In this document: one piece after another, positions 25,896 through 35,224 of the stretch | How the letters are laid out: each line of letters opens with the position of its first letter | How positions within the stretch are numbered: the first letter of the stretch is position 1 | Origin: Mucilaginibacter jinjuensis | GTDB taxonomy: Bacteria > Bacteroidota > Bacteroidia > Sphingobacteriales > Sphingobacteriaceae | Length of the DNA: 64,000 nt | Assembly (NCBI RefSeq): GCF_028596025.1 | Contig: NZ_CP117167.1 | Coordinates: 1,426,001 to 1,490,000 of the forward strand | Direction of reading: 5' to 3' | The notes under the pieces: model-generated | Seen by the model: the letters and a program-made list of their open reading frames with translations, nothing else | Told to the model about the DNA's origin: nothing | Database searches by the model: none | Program-made: the position numbers and the translations under genes

Positions 25896-27665
25896 ATGAA
25901 AGAACAATTATCAATTTTTAATTTTTCCCTTAAAAAGGTACTTGATTTAGAGCCCGACTCTTTTAAAAAAGCCAGGTACCAGATTGTGTTTACCATTCTT
26001 ACTTTTTCGTTGCTTAAGGCGTTTATTGTACTGCCTTATGTTATTAAATATGAGCAGCACCTGCAACTGGCACGTTTAATTTTCATCATTGTTTCGCTTC
26101 TTGTTCTTACTAAAATAATCTTATACAAACCGGCAAGTTTGTTGGCTATCTCACACATTATGCTCGTAATGTCGTTGGCAACAATTTGGTCAAACCTGTT
26201 TGCTTACGTGCAGGCTATCAATATCTTCACTATCCAGTTAATTTTTCTGACAACGTTGGTGAGCTATTACCTTATTGGTGGTGTGCAGGCGGCATGTTAT
26301 TCGGCGATGGCTATACTGCCTGCTGTATATTACCTCATCGCACGGCATGCCGGATTTGTTCATATCAACATGCCTTCAGAAGAAGTAGATTCAGAAGTGT
26401 CTGATGCTGTGGTGATCCTCAATTTTGCGTCGTTCTTGCTTATCCATTATTTGTATTACCGGGCATTCCGTAAAAACCTGATGGAAAAAGAAGCGCTGAA
26501 CCTGCAGCTTCAAAACAACGTGGTAGAGCTAAACGCCCTTGCCGAATCAAGATCGTTATTCTTATCAACCATGTCGCACGAGTTGCGAACGCCTTTAAAC
26601 GGGGTTATCGGTATGGCTTATCTGCTGAAAGACTCGGCCCTGGAAGAACAAAAGGATAAGTTGAATATACTTGAGTTTTCGGCCAATAACCTATTGTCGG
26701 TAATTAATGATGTACTGGATTATAATAAAAGTGAACTCGGGAAGATTGAACTGGAAGCTGTTCCGGTAAGTTTGCCCGAATTGTTAAAGAAGATCCATTC
26801 GGGCCTTGAATTAAAGGCTTCTGAAAAACACCTGGATTTGGTGCTGGAGACAGACGAAAGCCTGGAAAACATTTGGGTAATTACAGACCCTACCCGGTTA
26901 ACTCAAATTATTTATAACCTGGCCGGCAACGCTATAAAGTTTACCGATGAGGGGATGGTGAAAATTAAGGTTACACTACGTGAGTTGCTTGGTGATAGGG
27001 CTACTTTCCATTTCTGCATTAGTGATACGGGTATTGGAATTGCAGAAGAGCGCCAGCAAGCTATTTTCGATCCGTTTACGCAGGCATCATCAGATACCAC
27101 CCGCAAATATGGAGGTACAGGCCTTGGGCTGGCCATTGTAAAAAGATTGCTCAGCCTGTTTGACAGTGCCATTGAGTTAGAAAGCCATAGCGGTAAAGGA
27201 TCGGTATTTAAATTCCATTTAACGCTCCCGCTGTGCCAGACACAAATGAAAGCCGTGGCCGAACAAAAGGCGGATACTACCTATTTAAAAGGCCTGAAAT
27301 TATTGATAGTTGAAGATAACCGGATCAATGTATTGCTCCTGCAAAAACTGTTAAGTAAATGGGAAGTTGAAACCGTTATAGCATGGAATGGCCAGGAAGC
27401 TATAGATCAGTTACAACTTCAATATTTTGATTGTATTTTAATGGATATCCACATGCCGGTTATGGACGGGTATACTGCCACCTCATCTATAAGGAACCTG
27501 GCAGATCAGATGAAAGCAAATGTGCCTATTATTGCGATAACAGCCTCTGTATCTGATCAGCTATACGCAAAAATAAAGATGGTTGGCATGCAGGATTACG
27601 TACACAAGCCTTTTCAACCCAAACAATTATTTGATAAACTGAAGCTGATCCATGAGGTGATGTAA
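25896..27665 (+). CDS. Hybrid sensor histidine kinase with C-terminal receiver domain
   Basis: A 589-residue two-component protein. Residues about 25-190 are six hydrophobic segments forming an integral-membrane sensor without a periplasmic domain; 200-218 is a short helix; HisKA holds the phospho-accepting His228 in Ser-His-Glu-Leu-Arg-Thr-Pro-Leu; HATPase has Asn345 (N box), Asp-Thr-Gly-Ile-Gly-Ile and Gly-Gly-Thr-Gly-Leu-Gly-Leu; the receiver (467-589) has the phospho-acceptor Asp517 in Leu-Met-Asp-Ile-His-Met-Pro. There is no DNA-binding output, so phosphate must pass to another protein through an unseen phosphotransfer protein, or the receiver regulates the kinase. Stimulus unknown. It converges on the conflict-type operon, with 79 bp between stops. 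Confidence 0.92.
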   Translation: MKEQLSIFNFSLKKVLDLEPDSFKKARYQIVFTILTFSLLKAFIVLPYVIKYEQHLQLARLIFIIVSLLVLTKIILYKPASLLAISHIMLVMSLATIWSNLFAYVQAINIFTIQLIFLTTLVSYYLIGGVQAACYSAMAILPAVYYLIARHAGFVHINMPSEEVDSEVSDAVVILNFASFLLIHYLYYRAFRKNLMEKEALNLQLQNNVVELNALAESRSLFLSTMSHELRTPLNGVIGMAYLLKDSALEEQKDKLNILEFSANNLLSVINDVLDYNKSELGKIELEAVPVSLPELLKKIHSGLELKASEKHLDLVLETDESLENIWVITDPTRLTQIIYNLAGNAIKFTDEGMVKIKVTLRELLGDRATFHFCISDTGIGIAEERQQAIFDPFTQASSDTTRKYGGTGLGLAIVKRLLSLFDSAIELESHSGKGSVFKFHLTLPLCQTQMKAVAEQKADTTYLKGLKLLIVEDNRINVLLLQKLLSKWEVETVIAWNGQEAIDQLQLQYFDCILMDIHMPVMDGYTATSSIRNLADQMKANVPIIAITASVSDQLYAKIKMVGMQDYVHKPFQPKQLFDKLKLIHEVM

Positions 27666-27744
27666 ACCTTATGAGATAGAAGAAGTTCTCAAATTATTAG
27701 ATGTGTGTAAGTAAAAGCTGGTTAATAGTACCTGATCCTAATAT

Positions 27745-30700
27745 TTATCGCTTGTTTTGCGCAAACCAATCATCAGAACATAGTCCCTCCGACCCGGCAA
27801 GGCCAAATATAATTTTCACCTGGTTGTAGTAATCCGTTTTTACAACTGCGCAAAAGTAAAGTTGGCCTTTATAGTAAAAACGAGTTTGCTTATCGGCCAT
27901 ATATGTACTTATATTTAGTTTTTCGAGTAGTGCGGCATATTGTTGATCACTTAGATAAGCGCGTGTTTCTATTCGGAATAATTTGTCAGCCCGGAAAAAA
28001 AAGATAAAATAGTTACCCGCATTTTGGTTTAAATTCAAAAACGCTAATTCCTCATTTACGTATCCCGAATACTTAGATCTGTTCATATATTCCCACCAGT
28101 ATTTAACCCGGGCAGTATCTCTTGTAATGCACTCAGGCGCAACCACAGCTTGGTCATACGGTATCGTCCTGTATGTTTTAATACTGTCTTCGTGTTCACT
28201 TAGTTGCACATCTTTGAAAGAAGAACCCATTAACGGGAATGGCTTAAACAGTATGGCAATACGATTTAATGCTATTTCATTATCAGTATTTGCGTTTGTA
28301 TTGGTTGTGTCTGTTGGTGTATTAGTATTTGTGTAGCCTTTTCCGTTAACCGGTAATGGGTTAGTGTTAGCATTATTGGGATTAGAATTATATTGGGGCG
28401 GGTAATAAGGGCTGTGATAACCATCCCTGAACAATAAAATAGACGATGCTTTTAACTTTAAGAGGTCTATGATGTGAGATGTATCAGAATTATCGCCATT
28501 CCAGGTAAACCGCCGGAAGTTATTATTATTTGGATCATAAACATTTATAGTGAATAGATTAATTGCATTTCTTGCCCTCGCCAAGGCTGCCAGGAAAATT
28601 GGATCGTCGTAGCCCTTATTATATAAAAGTACTTTGCGAAAGTAATTGGCAGAAACAGAATCCTGATCCCTATAATGGCTGATGACGTATTCCCAGATAA
28701 GTTGAGATGTGCCTTTATTACTGTATAATAATTTTAGATAGTTTGTTAGCACATCCTTTACCGGCAGAAAAGTAGTGTCGCCGGAAGTAATTATAGACAG
28801 GGGTTTTATAATTAATAAAAACTGTTTCTTAGTTTCAGTATCTAACACGGGGTTGGCAGCGCCCGTTTTATTCTGATCTCTATACAAATGGCTGCCATAA
28901 TTATAATTATTAACGCCCAGGTTATAATAAGAATAGAAACTGTTTCTGTAATGAATGGCTTTATTAAGGTTTAACAACACATTTTGATAAGTGTGGGGCC
29001 GGTTAAAACCATAATCAGCCGCGCCTTCTTTTTGTGCGTTATTGTTATAAAATGCAGCGCTATCCTGGGACAGAGTATATTTTTTAGGCCCTATATGGCC
29101 TAAAAAGTTTATAGATAAACCACCCAACATCAATAAGCAGGCAGCAAGTGCTATTACAGAATAACTAATTTTACGATTTCTATTTATTAATAAGCTTTTA
29201 AGTGATACGTCTTTAATCAGGCCTGTGCCTATATAAGGCATTAATGTTTTTATAGCATCTTTCTTCTTTTGGCTGTCCTTACTTAAAGCATTTAATTCTG
29301 CTATAGAAACTGATAATTGTTCTGAGGCAACACTCTCTGTGTTAAGTTTTTCTAAAATATTTTTTTGCAGAAAATCACCAAGCGTTTCCAGGCAAACTTC
29401 TTTATAATCGGGAAGCATTGTGTGCAATAAACTATAACGCAGGTTATCCGGAACAAGCTTCATTTTTAGCCAGGGGAGGCGTGTAATAAGTGCGAGGTTA
29501 CGTACGGTTAAAAGTTTTTCAGTTTCCGGGAACCTGTCCTCAATAGCTTTTCCCAAAATAAGTGTAACCTCCCATGATGGTACAGGATAAAGTACTGTAG
29601 AAAGGCACCATTGTAACAACCCCTTACTGGGGTTAATATGATTAGATATGAAATATTGTTTTATCTGTTCAATATCAAGCGTTGTGAGGTTCCAACGTGA
29701 AGGATCTATGTTTTTTAAATTAGATTTGTACCTCTTCACATTGCGGTCGTTTTCTGCATTTGAACATAAGTGCTCTGCAGCCTGCAAAAGCCCCTGCTCG
29801 GTGAAAGGGAAAACCATAAGGTATTCAGACAGGATTTTTTCAACACTTCCCCATGAAACCTGATCATGAGGGGTAATTAGTATTTTATATTTCCATTCAG
29901 AAAAAAGGTCAATAACCCAATTGCCAACCTGGCCGGTATCATAATTAATAAGCCTGTTGCCGGGAGTGAAGATGATCAGTTTAAAATCCTGATAAACCTG
30001 TGATAAATATTTTATGCCCGTGTCGGAGTATTTGCTATTCCAGGATGTCCGGGGGTCAGATCTGAAATAAAAAATCTCTACAGGAATATCATCACGTGAA
30101 AGAAATTTAGCTACAAACTTAAATAGGTTTATTTGCTGATTGTTGTTTTCGGCTACATCAATCAAAATCAGATAGCCTGCATTAACCGTATTAGTTTTAT
30201 ACGATAACCATGGAATGCCCAAACGATCGATCGTTTCCTTAACAGATCTCTTAACATCCAATAGGTGCCGCTCACCCTCAAACCTTAGAAATAATTTTTG
30301 CGACCAGGAATACAGAAAATTATCCCGGTTAATGAGATGGTCCTGATTGGGATATAAATAAAATAATGGGGGCAAATTTTTTAGCTGCAGTTTTGGAAAA
30401 AATCTTTTCCAGAGCCAAAGAATAATACAAAGGGCAAAAAACAGAATAATAACGCTATAAAAATAATTTAGCCCGCTATTTGAATCGGGTGTAAGTGTTC
30501 CGTCTTCAATCAAGGGGATCTCAACAGGATTATAAGGCCCCGGGGTAACTATAACACCAGCGTTAACAATTACCGGGATCGAATCCCGGTAAACCCGGGT
30601 TTGTGTGCGGCAAAGCTGGTCCCAGATATTTTGGTTGTAGATAGTACCTTCAACATAGATTTTGGAAATACCATCCTTCGAAAAGCTTATTTTGGGGGAA

Positions 30701-31320
30701 TCGATACCTGCGGCTATAATGGGCTTTAGCCCATCAGAAAAAGTCCAGGTAACTGTTTTAGGGTTGTTAGGAGATGGCAGCAGTTTTATTGAAAACGTAT
30801 TTTTATTTAGCGGATGGGTATTTATCCTAATACCTTCTTTTATATATACTTGTGTATACCAGATCATTATCCCCACATAAATAAGCAGGATAAGAGGCCA
30901 CATAAAATAATTTAGCTTAAACAGGCGTGTTAATTTAACAGGTTCATGCCTGTAAGAAATTTTGCTATCTATCTTAAGCCTATAGTTATCCAGTATTTCT
31001 TTGACTTTCTGATTTACTGTTTTTTGTGGGAGAACCCATTCATCAAACCGGGTTAATGTGGTTTTCATCCGGTCTGAATCGGCCTGATTCTTAGCCAGCA
31101 CCAGACAAATCACATTGATTAATTCTGCCTTTGTTTGCCCCGAAATAATCCTTTCTCCGTCAACGCTTTCATTAAGTGGCAAACCTAACGGATAGTAAAT
31201 ATTTAATAAATTAAAAATTTGGATATAGGCATCCGAGCTGACCGGAAAATTATCCATCTGCAGACACCTGATGAGTTCGCCAACAGGTATAGCAACGTAT
31301 AACAACAGCTCTTCGTCCAT
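27745..31320 (-). CDS. Large three-TM protein with possible degenerate vWA domain, last gene of the Trypco1-protease-MoxR operon
   Basis: 1191 residues; I do not recognise a named family. Seen: a helical N-terminal domain (1-120), membrane segments at about 139-158 and 285-305 enclosing a beta-rich region (165-280), then a block at 380-480 starting Gly-Tyr-Leu-Ile-Leu-Ile-Asp (Asp388) followed by helix/strand alternation. That looks like a Rossmann-type vWA fold in which the MIDAS Asp-x-Ser-x-Ser is missing. A helical region (500-700) has Trp/Leu motifs, a third TM is at about 715-740, then a tetratricopeptide-like stretch, an Asn/Thr/Pro-rich linker (about 990-1035), and a C-terminal domain. 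Start is 6 bp from the MoxR stop. The topology places the C-terminal domain outside or in the periplasm if the N-terminus is cytoplasmic. The vWA reading is inference. Confidence 0.6.
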   Translation of the reverse strand: MDEELLLYVAIPVGELIRCLQMDNFPVSSDAYIQIFNLLNIYYPLGLPLNESVDGERIISGQTKAELINVICLVLAKNQADSDRMKTTLTRFDEWVLPQKTVNQKVKEILDNYRLKIDSKISYRHEPVKLTRLFKLNYFMWPLILLIYVGIMIWYTQVYIKEGIRINTHPLNKNTFSIKLLPSPNNPKTVTWTFSDGLKPIIAAGIDSPKISFSKDGISKIYVEGTIYNQNIWDQLCRTQTRVYRDSIPVIVNAGVIVTPGPYNPVEIPLIEDGTLTPDSNSGLNYFYSVIILFFALCIILWLWKRFFPKLQLKNLPPLFYLYPNQDHLINRDNFLYSWSQKLFLRFEGERHLLDVKRSVKETIDRLGIPWLSYKTNTVNAGYLILIDVAENNNQQINLFKFVAKFLSRDDIPVEIFYFRSDPRTSWNSKYSDTGIKYLSQVYQDFKLIIFTPGNRLINYDTGQVGNWVIDLFSEWKYKILITPHDQVSWGSVEKILSEYLMVFPFTEQGLLQAAEHLCSNAENDRNVKRYKSNLKNIDPSRWNLTTLDIEQIKQYFISNHINPSKGLLQWCLSTVLYPVPSWEVTLILGKAIEDRFPETEKLLTVRNLALITRLPWLKMKLVPDNLRYSLLHTMLPDYKEVCLETLGDFLQKNILEKLNTESVASEQLSVSIAELNALSKDSQKKKDAIKTLMPYIGTGLIKDVSLKSLLINRNRKISYSVIALAACLLMLGGLSINFLGHIGPKKYTLSQDSAAFYNNNAQKEGAADYGFNRPHTYQNVLLNLNKAIHYRNSFYSYYNLGVNNYNYGSHLYRDQNKTGAANPVLDTETKKQFLLIIKPLSIITSGDTTFLPVKDVLTNYLKLLYSNKGTSQLIWEYVISHYRDQDSVSANYFRKVLLYNKGYDDPIFLAALARARNAINLFTINVYDPNNNNFRRFTWNGDNSDTSHIIDLLKLKASSILLFRDGYHSPYYPPQYNSNPNNANTNPLPVNGKGYTNTNTPTDTTNTNANTDNEIALNRIAILFKPFPLMGSSFKDVQLSEHEDSIKTYRTIPYDQAVVAPECITRDTARVKYWWEYMNRSKYSGYVNEELAFLNLNQNAGNYFIFFFRADKLFRIETRAYLSDQQYAALLEKLNISTYMADKQTRFYYKGQLYFCAVVKTDYYNQVKIIFGLAGSEGLCSDDWFAQNKR

Positions 31321-31326
31321 TTTGAA

Positions 31327-32310
31327 CTACGAAATCTGATTCAACTTAAAATCTTCCTGGTTTTTAATAAGGATACTTAGGCTCGCGTTTCTGATTGAGG
31401 TGTCAAGATTTTCGAATAGTACACCTTGCAGAATATAGGGTTTTAGATAGTACACCCAGCTAATTAACTCGGCAGTTGACGGGGGCTTTGATAAATTGGT
31501 GGATTTAGTTAACGTATTATAAAAACTGAGGTAGCTGTCTATAGTTGTTTTAAAACCCGTATCATCTTTATCATCCGAGTCGCTGAAAAGACGGCTTAAA
31601 ACAATATCTTTCAGGATACTTTCGTCGGGTAAATCGATGTGGTAAAAAACGCAGCGCCGTAAAAATGCATCGGGCAGATTTTTCTCCGAGTTACTTGTCA
31701 TGATAACAAATATGTTGGCAGAACCCTTACAGTAAGTTGCATTTTTATCTTCTTTAATAGTAAACTCCATTTTATCAAGCTCGTTTAACAAGTCATTGGT
31801 AAAATCGCGCGGAGCTTTGTCAACCTCATCAATTAATACAACAGAACCTATTGCAGCACCCGGAGTAATTGTGGGTAAATTCGGCATCGACTTATAACGT
31901 TGATCATAGTTGTCGATAGATAATAAAATTGCCTGCCCTAAAGCGGCGAGTTGAAGGTAGCCGGTAACATCCAGGTTGCCATTGTGGTTAGCCGCGTGAA
32001 AGTGGCCTAAGGCATCGTAATTATAAAAAAGATCTGTATAAGCAGATGTGGTTTTAGTGTTAAATACCAATGGCCGGGATAAAAATTTACCCGGAAAATT
32101 CAGCGCAAAATCACGTGCTAATTTTTTAGCCAGTGTAGTTTTACCGGCTCCGGGTTTGCCTGTAAGCAATAGCGGCTGCTTAAGGATCATAGCCACCTTA
32201 ATGGCCTGATAAAGGCCGGGTTCGATAATGTATGATTCATCATCCAGGAGCTCTTTGCCAATGATAAGATCTTCTTGTAAAAAGTGATACAGGTTTTTAA
32301 CAGGTTCCAT
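31327..32310 (-). CDS. MoxR-type AAA+ ATPase
   Basis: A 327-residue AAA+ ATPase. Walker A is Gly-Lys-Pro-Gly-Ala-Gly-Lys-Thr (51-58), Walker B is Val-Val-Leu-Ile-Asp161-Glu162, sensor 1 is Met-Thr-Ser-Asn and the arginine pair Arg-Arg-Cys follows. MoxR enzymes remodel or assemble partners, often with a vWA protein; here the large downstream protein is the candidate partner. Start 42 bp after the protease stop, same strand. The protein is intact at all catalytic sites, so it is the one active NTPase of the operon, the other one (in the protease) having lost its P-loop. Confidence 0.88.
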   Translation of the reverse strand: MEPVKNLYHFLQEDLIIGKELLDDESYIIEPGLYQAIKVAMILKQPLLLTGKPGAGKTTLAKKLARDFALNFPGKFLSRPLVFNTKTTSAYTDLFYNYDALGHFHAANHNGNLDVTGYLQLAALGQAILLSIDNYDQRYKSMPNLPTITPGAAIGSVVLIDEVDKAPRDFTNDLLNELDKMEFTIKEDKNATYCKGSANIFVIMTSNSEKNLPDAFLRRCVFYHIDLPDESILKDIVLSRLFSDSDDKDDTGFKTTIDSYLSFYNTLTKSTNLSKPPSTAELISWVYYLKPYILQGVLFENLDTSIRNASLSILIKNQEDFKLNQIS

Positions 32311-32352
32311 TGTAATTACTTAGGTTTAATTTGCAGTAAAACTTAATTAGTA

Positions 32353-33939
32353 TTAAGGGTGCTGTTCAACAATGTTTTTATAATCGATCAGGATGTTTAC
32401 AAATATTCTTTCAATTTCGGTGGCCCTTTTTTCATCAAGTACGGTTTGTTTATAATTAGCATCAATTGTGAAAGGTACTTTGTAATGCTTGCAGTCTGTT
32501 TCCAGTCTGTTCATCCATGTTGACCGGTCCTCTATCGGAGGTACTTTAAGCACAAGCTCTTTATTAACCGGGAATATATTACCCGAGTTTTCAGTGCCGA
32601 TAGTGGTTAGTATTTTTTTTAACTTATATTTTGATACAAACGGAATAAAATAAGCGAGCGAATTGATCACAGAGATTTTATTACTTGTGCTGTTGAATAC
32701 TTTTAGAAATTGATGGATGATAAATGCCTCTTTTTTAAACATTGAAGGGGGATATGATACACACCAGAAAAATAAGACCTTATTAGTGCCTGTATTCTGT
32801 GTATTTACCAGATCTGTAAATTCTTTAAATACAGATAAGATTTTGTCAATTCTGCCATTGCCATAAGCAATTTCAAAGAATAGTAAGCTTGGTTTTCCTT
32901 TTTTTAATTCGGCTATAATATTATCAAGGTGTTGATATGTGTTGTAATCCTTTGTATTCTCATTCTCAAGGCCTAATACCTCAACTATTTTAGTAACAAA
33001 CCTTGTAAATGTGGTATTCTCTCGTATTTGTATGATACCTTCGTTATCTGAATGTTTAATGTTTAAATTCAGATCAAGCGGGTACTTATATTGCGATTCA
33101 TGTTTTTCTTTGATAAAATTCTCATAGATGAGTTTTCTTGCCAGGCCGACAGTAGAATTTGGCTGCTCGCCAACAATTAAATAATTTTGAATAGTATGTT
33201 TATTGCTATCATAGTACTCTCTGAAGTTATCGGAAAACTCGACGCGGTCGCACATAAATGCCTCATTATAATTCTTTAGTATGGAAAATTGCCTGATAGG
33301 CTGAGGCCACTTTAGTTTGATATATTGAGGCCACTTTTGTCCGATGGTTTCAGCTAAAGTAAAATAAGCAAGTCTGGTTTCCTCATTTGCATCAGACTCC
33401 GTAAATATCCCATAAAAAACATTTGCACCTTTATCATAAACACCCCCGCCGCTAAACCCCGGCCTTACAAAATATCCATATTGGGTATCACCCTGGATTT
33501 GCCCCAAGCCCCTGCCTGTTTTTCCAAATACAATGCCTTTTGCATTTATACCTTCTATACTTCTTTCTCTGGGATACCCATAAGCCCAAACTGCACTACC
33601 CTGGGGTACATCTGTGGATAGGATAGCAGGTTTTATTTCATTATTAAGTTTACTATCAATTTCTTTTAGTCTGAATATAATAATATCAGTTCCGGAAACT
33701 TCCGTATGATCAATATATTCTCCTTTAACCTCAATAGTTTTAAAATTCCCGCCTAATAAGGGAAAAACGACAGTAACATTTTTTATTACGCCCCCGTTTT
33801 GTGATGTAACCACATGTGTACAAGTTAGTATTATATCATTAGCAACCAGTAAGCCTACCCCTAAGCAAGCTTCTTTTGCAAAATCAATCCTGTCCCTGCT
33901 TTCATCAAATTCCCAAATAGCAACAACTGAGCCGTCCAT
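32353..33939 (-). CDS. Trypsin-like serine protease fused to a predicted inactive STAND (iSTAND) domain
   Basis: 528 residues. Residues 1-205 are an S1 trypsin-type domain with His42 (Thr-Cys-Thr-His-Val-Val), Asp85 (Gly-Thr-Asp-Ile-Ile) and Ser163 (Gly-Phe-Ser-Gly-Gly-Gly), all three present, so the protease is likely active. Residues about 250-528 have the spacing of a STAND ATPase but with a ruined P-loop (Gly-Glu-Gln-Pro-Asn-Ser-Thr-Val-Gly at 257-265, no Lys-Ser/Thr) and a weak Walker B, then Pro-Pro-Ile-Glu near the end. No signal peptide, so it is cytoplasmic. Kaur and co-workers described trypsin plus iSTAND conflict systems; the fold assignment here is mine by eye. A 6-bp gap to the Trypco1 gene shows tight coupling. 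Confidence 0.7.
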   Translation of the reverse strand: MDGSVVAIWEFDESRDRIDFAKEACLGVGLLVANDIILTCTHVVTSQNGGVIKNVTVVFPLLGGNFKTIEVKGEYIDHTEVSGTDIIIFRLKEIDSKLNNEIKPAILSTDVPQGSAVWAYGYPRERSIEGINAKGIVFGKTGRGLGQIQGDTQYGYFVRPGFSGGGVYDKGANVFYGIFTESDANEETRLAYFTLAETIGQKWPQYIKLKWPQPIRQFSILKNYNEAFMCDRVEFSDNFREYYDSNKHTIQNYLIVGEQPNSTVGLARKLIYENFIKEKHESQYKYPLDLNLNIKHSDNEGIIQIRENTTFTRFVTKIVEVLGLENENTKDYNTYQHLDNIIAELKKGKPSLLFFEIAYGNGRIDKILSVFKEFTDLVNTQNTGTNKVLFFWCVSYPPSMFKKEAFIIHQFLKVFNSTSNKISVINSLAYFIPFVSKYKLKKILTTIGTENSGNIFPVNKELVLKVPPIEDRSTWMNRLETDCKHYKVPFTIDANYKQTVLDEKRATEIERIFVNILIDYKNIVEQHP

Positions 33940-33945
33940 TTTAAC

Positions 33946-34269
33946 TTATTTTGTCCATTTTAAAGAAACTTTAAAATTACCTTCTACAGATCCTTTGGTT
34001 ATAATCATTCCGGCTTCTGCAGTGATTTTGACAGACATTTCGATCTCAATTTCGTCGGGCCTGTTAATGATTCCATCAAACACAGAAAAAAGACTTTCTG
34101 TTGTTGATCTTAATGGTTCAAATGCTTGTGAGATAGTTTTAGATGCGTTTTCGATTTGGTCACCTGCCCTCGATGCCTTTACAACACCACCTACCGGAGC
34201 AAGCCTGGCATCGGTTTCAATGAATATTTTTTTACCTTCTCCTAAATCAAACTCAACATAATTTTCCAT
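33946..34269 (-). CDS. Trypco1/CU044_2847-family small beta protein, first gene of the conflict-type operon
   Basis: 107 residues: strands at the N-terminus (Val-Glu-Phe-Asp-Leu-Gly-Glu-Gly), a central helix (about 33-65), Arg-Pro-Asp-Glu-Ile-Glu-Ile-Glu and Lys-Ile-Thr-Ala-Glu-Ala-Gly, and a last strand ending Val-Ser-Leu-Lys-Trp. That pattern fits the Trypsin-co-occurring domain 1 (CU044_2847 family). Its partner-protease lies 6 bp downstream, exactly the neighbourhood for which the domain was named. It may sense or be the target of the protease; the molecular role is unknown. It is the likely first gene of the operon, with no recognisable -7 element in the AT-rich sequence before it. Confidence 0.7.
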   Translation of the reverse strand: MENYVEFDLGEGKKIFIETDARLAPVGGVVKASRAGDQIENASKTISQAFEPLRSTTESLFSVFDGIINRPDEIEIEMSVKITAEAGMIITKGSVEGNFKVSLKWTK

Positions 34270-34699
34270 AATTATTAGTTCAGTTAATATTTAATTTAAT
34301 TAAAATCCTCGTTGGTTTCCCGGCTTATCATTCACACATTGCAATAAAAATGATAGTTCGTGTAAGTATTAGATATGGTGCTTTCTTATCAATAACCCTT
34401 ATTGAATTTGATTTTAATGATTAGCAGCATTTAATCAGCGGAATCATCAAATCCATCGGGAAATTCAAAATCACCGGGTTGTGTGTAGTTGATGAAAATG
34501 AAATTGTAAGCTATTAACTGCGATATGATTTAAGCTCTGCTAATTTATTAGCTAAATTTAGTATTAAATCATTTTAAATCAATACGTTAAAACACCTATT
34601 TTTTACTTTAACAGGGAGTTGAAACCAGGTAGTGAAGAACGTTTAAGTAGGATTGAGTTTTTATAGGAGTCGGGCAAACGTAATAAGGCATAAAACAAT

Positions 34700-34730
34700 A
34701 AAAGCCCATCATTACCTGATGAGCTTTTTG
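34700..34730 (-). terminator. Terminator-like hairpin next to the tRNA remnant
   Basis: AAAAGC...GCTTTTT arms with an inner ATCA/TGAT pair. On the minus strand it follows directly after the tRNA-like end, as a terminator behind a tRNA gene would. Confidence 0.55.
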
Positions 34731-34752
34731 CGGAATGGACGGGACTCGAACC
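34729..34752 (-). other. tRNA 3'-end remnant, possible attachment-site core
   Basis: The minus strand reads GGTTCGAGTCC then the acceptor-like end CGTCCATTCCGCA: T-loop TTCGAGT with the last base pairs of its stem and a typical 3' acceptor arm. The sequence before it does not form the rest of a tRNA, so only the 3' part is present, as in integration scars of tRNA-targeting integrases. Confidence 0.45.
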
Positions 34753-34940
34753 ATGGCGCTATGTGTTTAATTATCAGTTGTTTACAATTGCGAAAATCAT
34801 ATAGCTATCTAAACAGACACCGTATAATTTTAATAATTATGAGTTGCTTTAAAGAACTTTATATATGGTAAATATAAGCAACCAAATTTTAGAATGCAAG
34901 TATTGCTAATTAGGCTTTAAGTCTCGAAAGCAGGTTAAGC

Positions 34941-35111
34941 TTATTCTTTTTGCTTAATACGAATAAGCTCATTGAGAGCAGAACTATAATTTAAGTATTT
35001 TCTAAATAATTTTTTTTCGGTTCGGATAATTACTTCTTCGACATGCCTAAAATCTTCATACTTTGTAAAACTATTAATAAAGTGGGTATTCAATATAGGT
35101 CGCTTTAACAT
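34941..35111 (-). CDS. Possible small protein, 56 aa, unknown
   Basis: An ATG at 35111 opens 56 codons to a TAA at 34941-34943. The composition is Lys/Glu-rich with a helical middle (Phe-Arg-His-Val-Glu-Glu-Val-Ile-Ile-Arg-Thr-Glu-Lys-Lys-Leu-Phe), no signal peptide. It could be a real small gene or a remnant of a larger one. No neighbours on the strand support it. Confidence 0.3.
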   Translation of the reverse strand: MLKRPILNTHFINSFTKYEDFRHVEEVIIRTEKKLFRKYLNYSSALNELIRIKQKE

Positions 35112-35224
35112 CCGACTTGGCTAAGCGTACCTCGAAACTGAGTAGGGCATGTATATTATAGCTGGATTAGCCATTCGACCAGTTAACTTGCAAATGCGCC
35201 AAGGCATGGATGATATTGAGGCGA

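Noticed and set aside
34729..34752. A complete tRNA gene on the minus strand
   Set aside because: Only the T-loop and acceptor end can be formed; no D-arm or anticodon arm precedes it.
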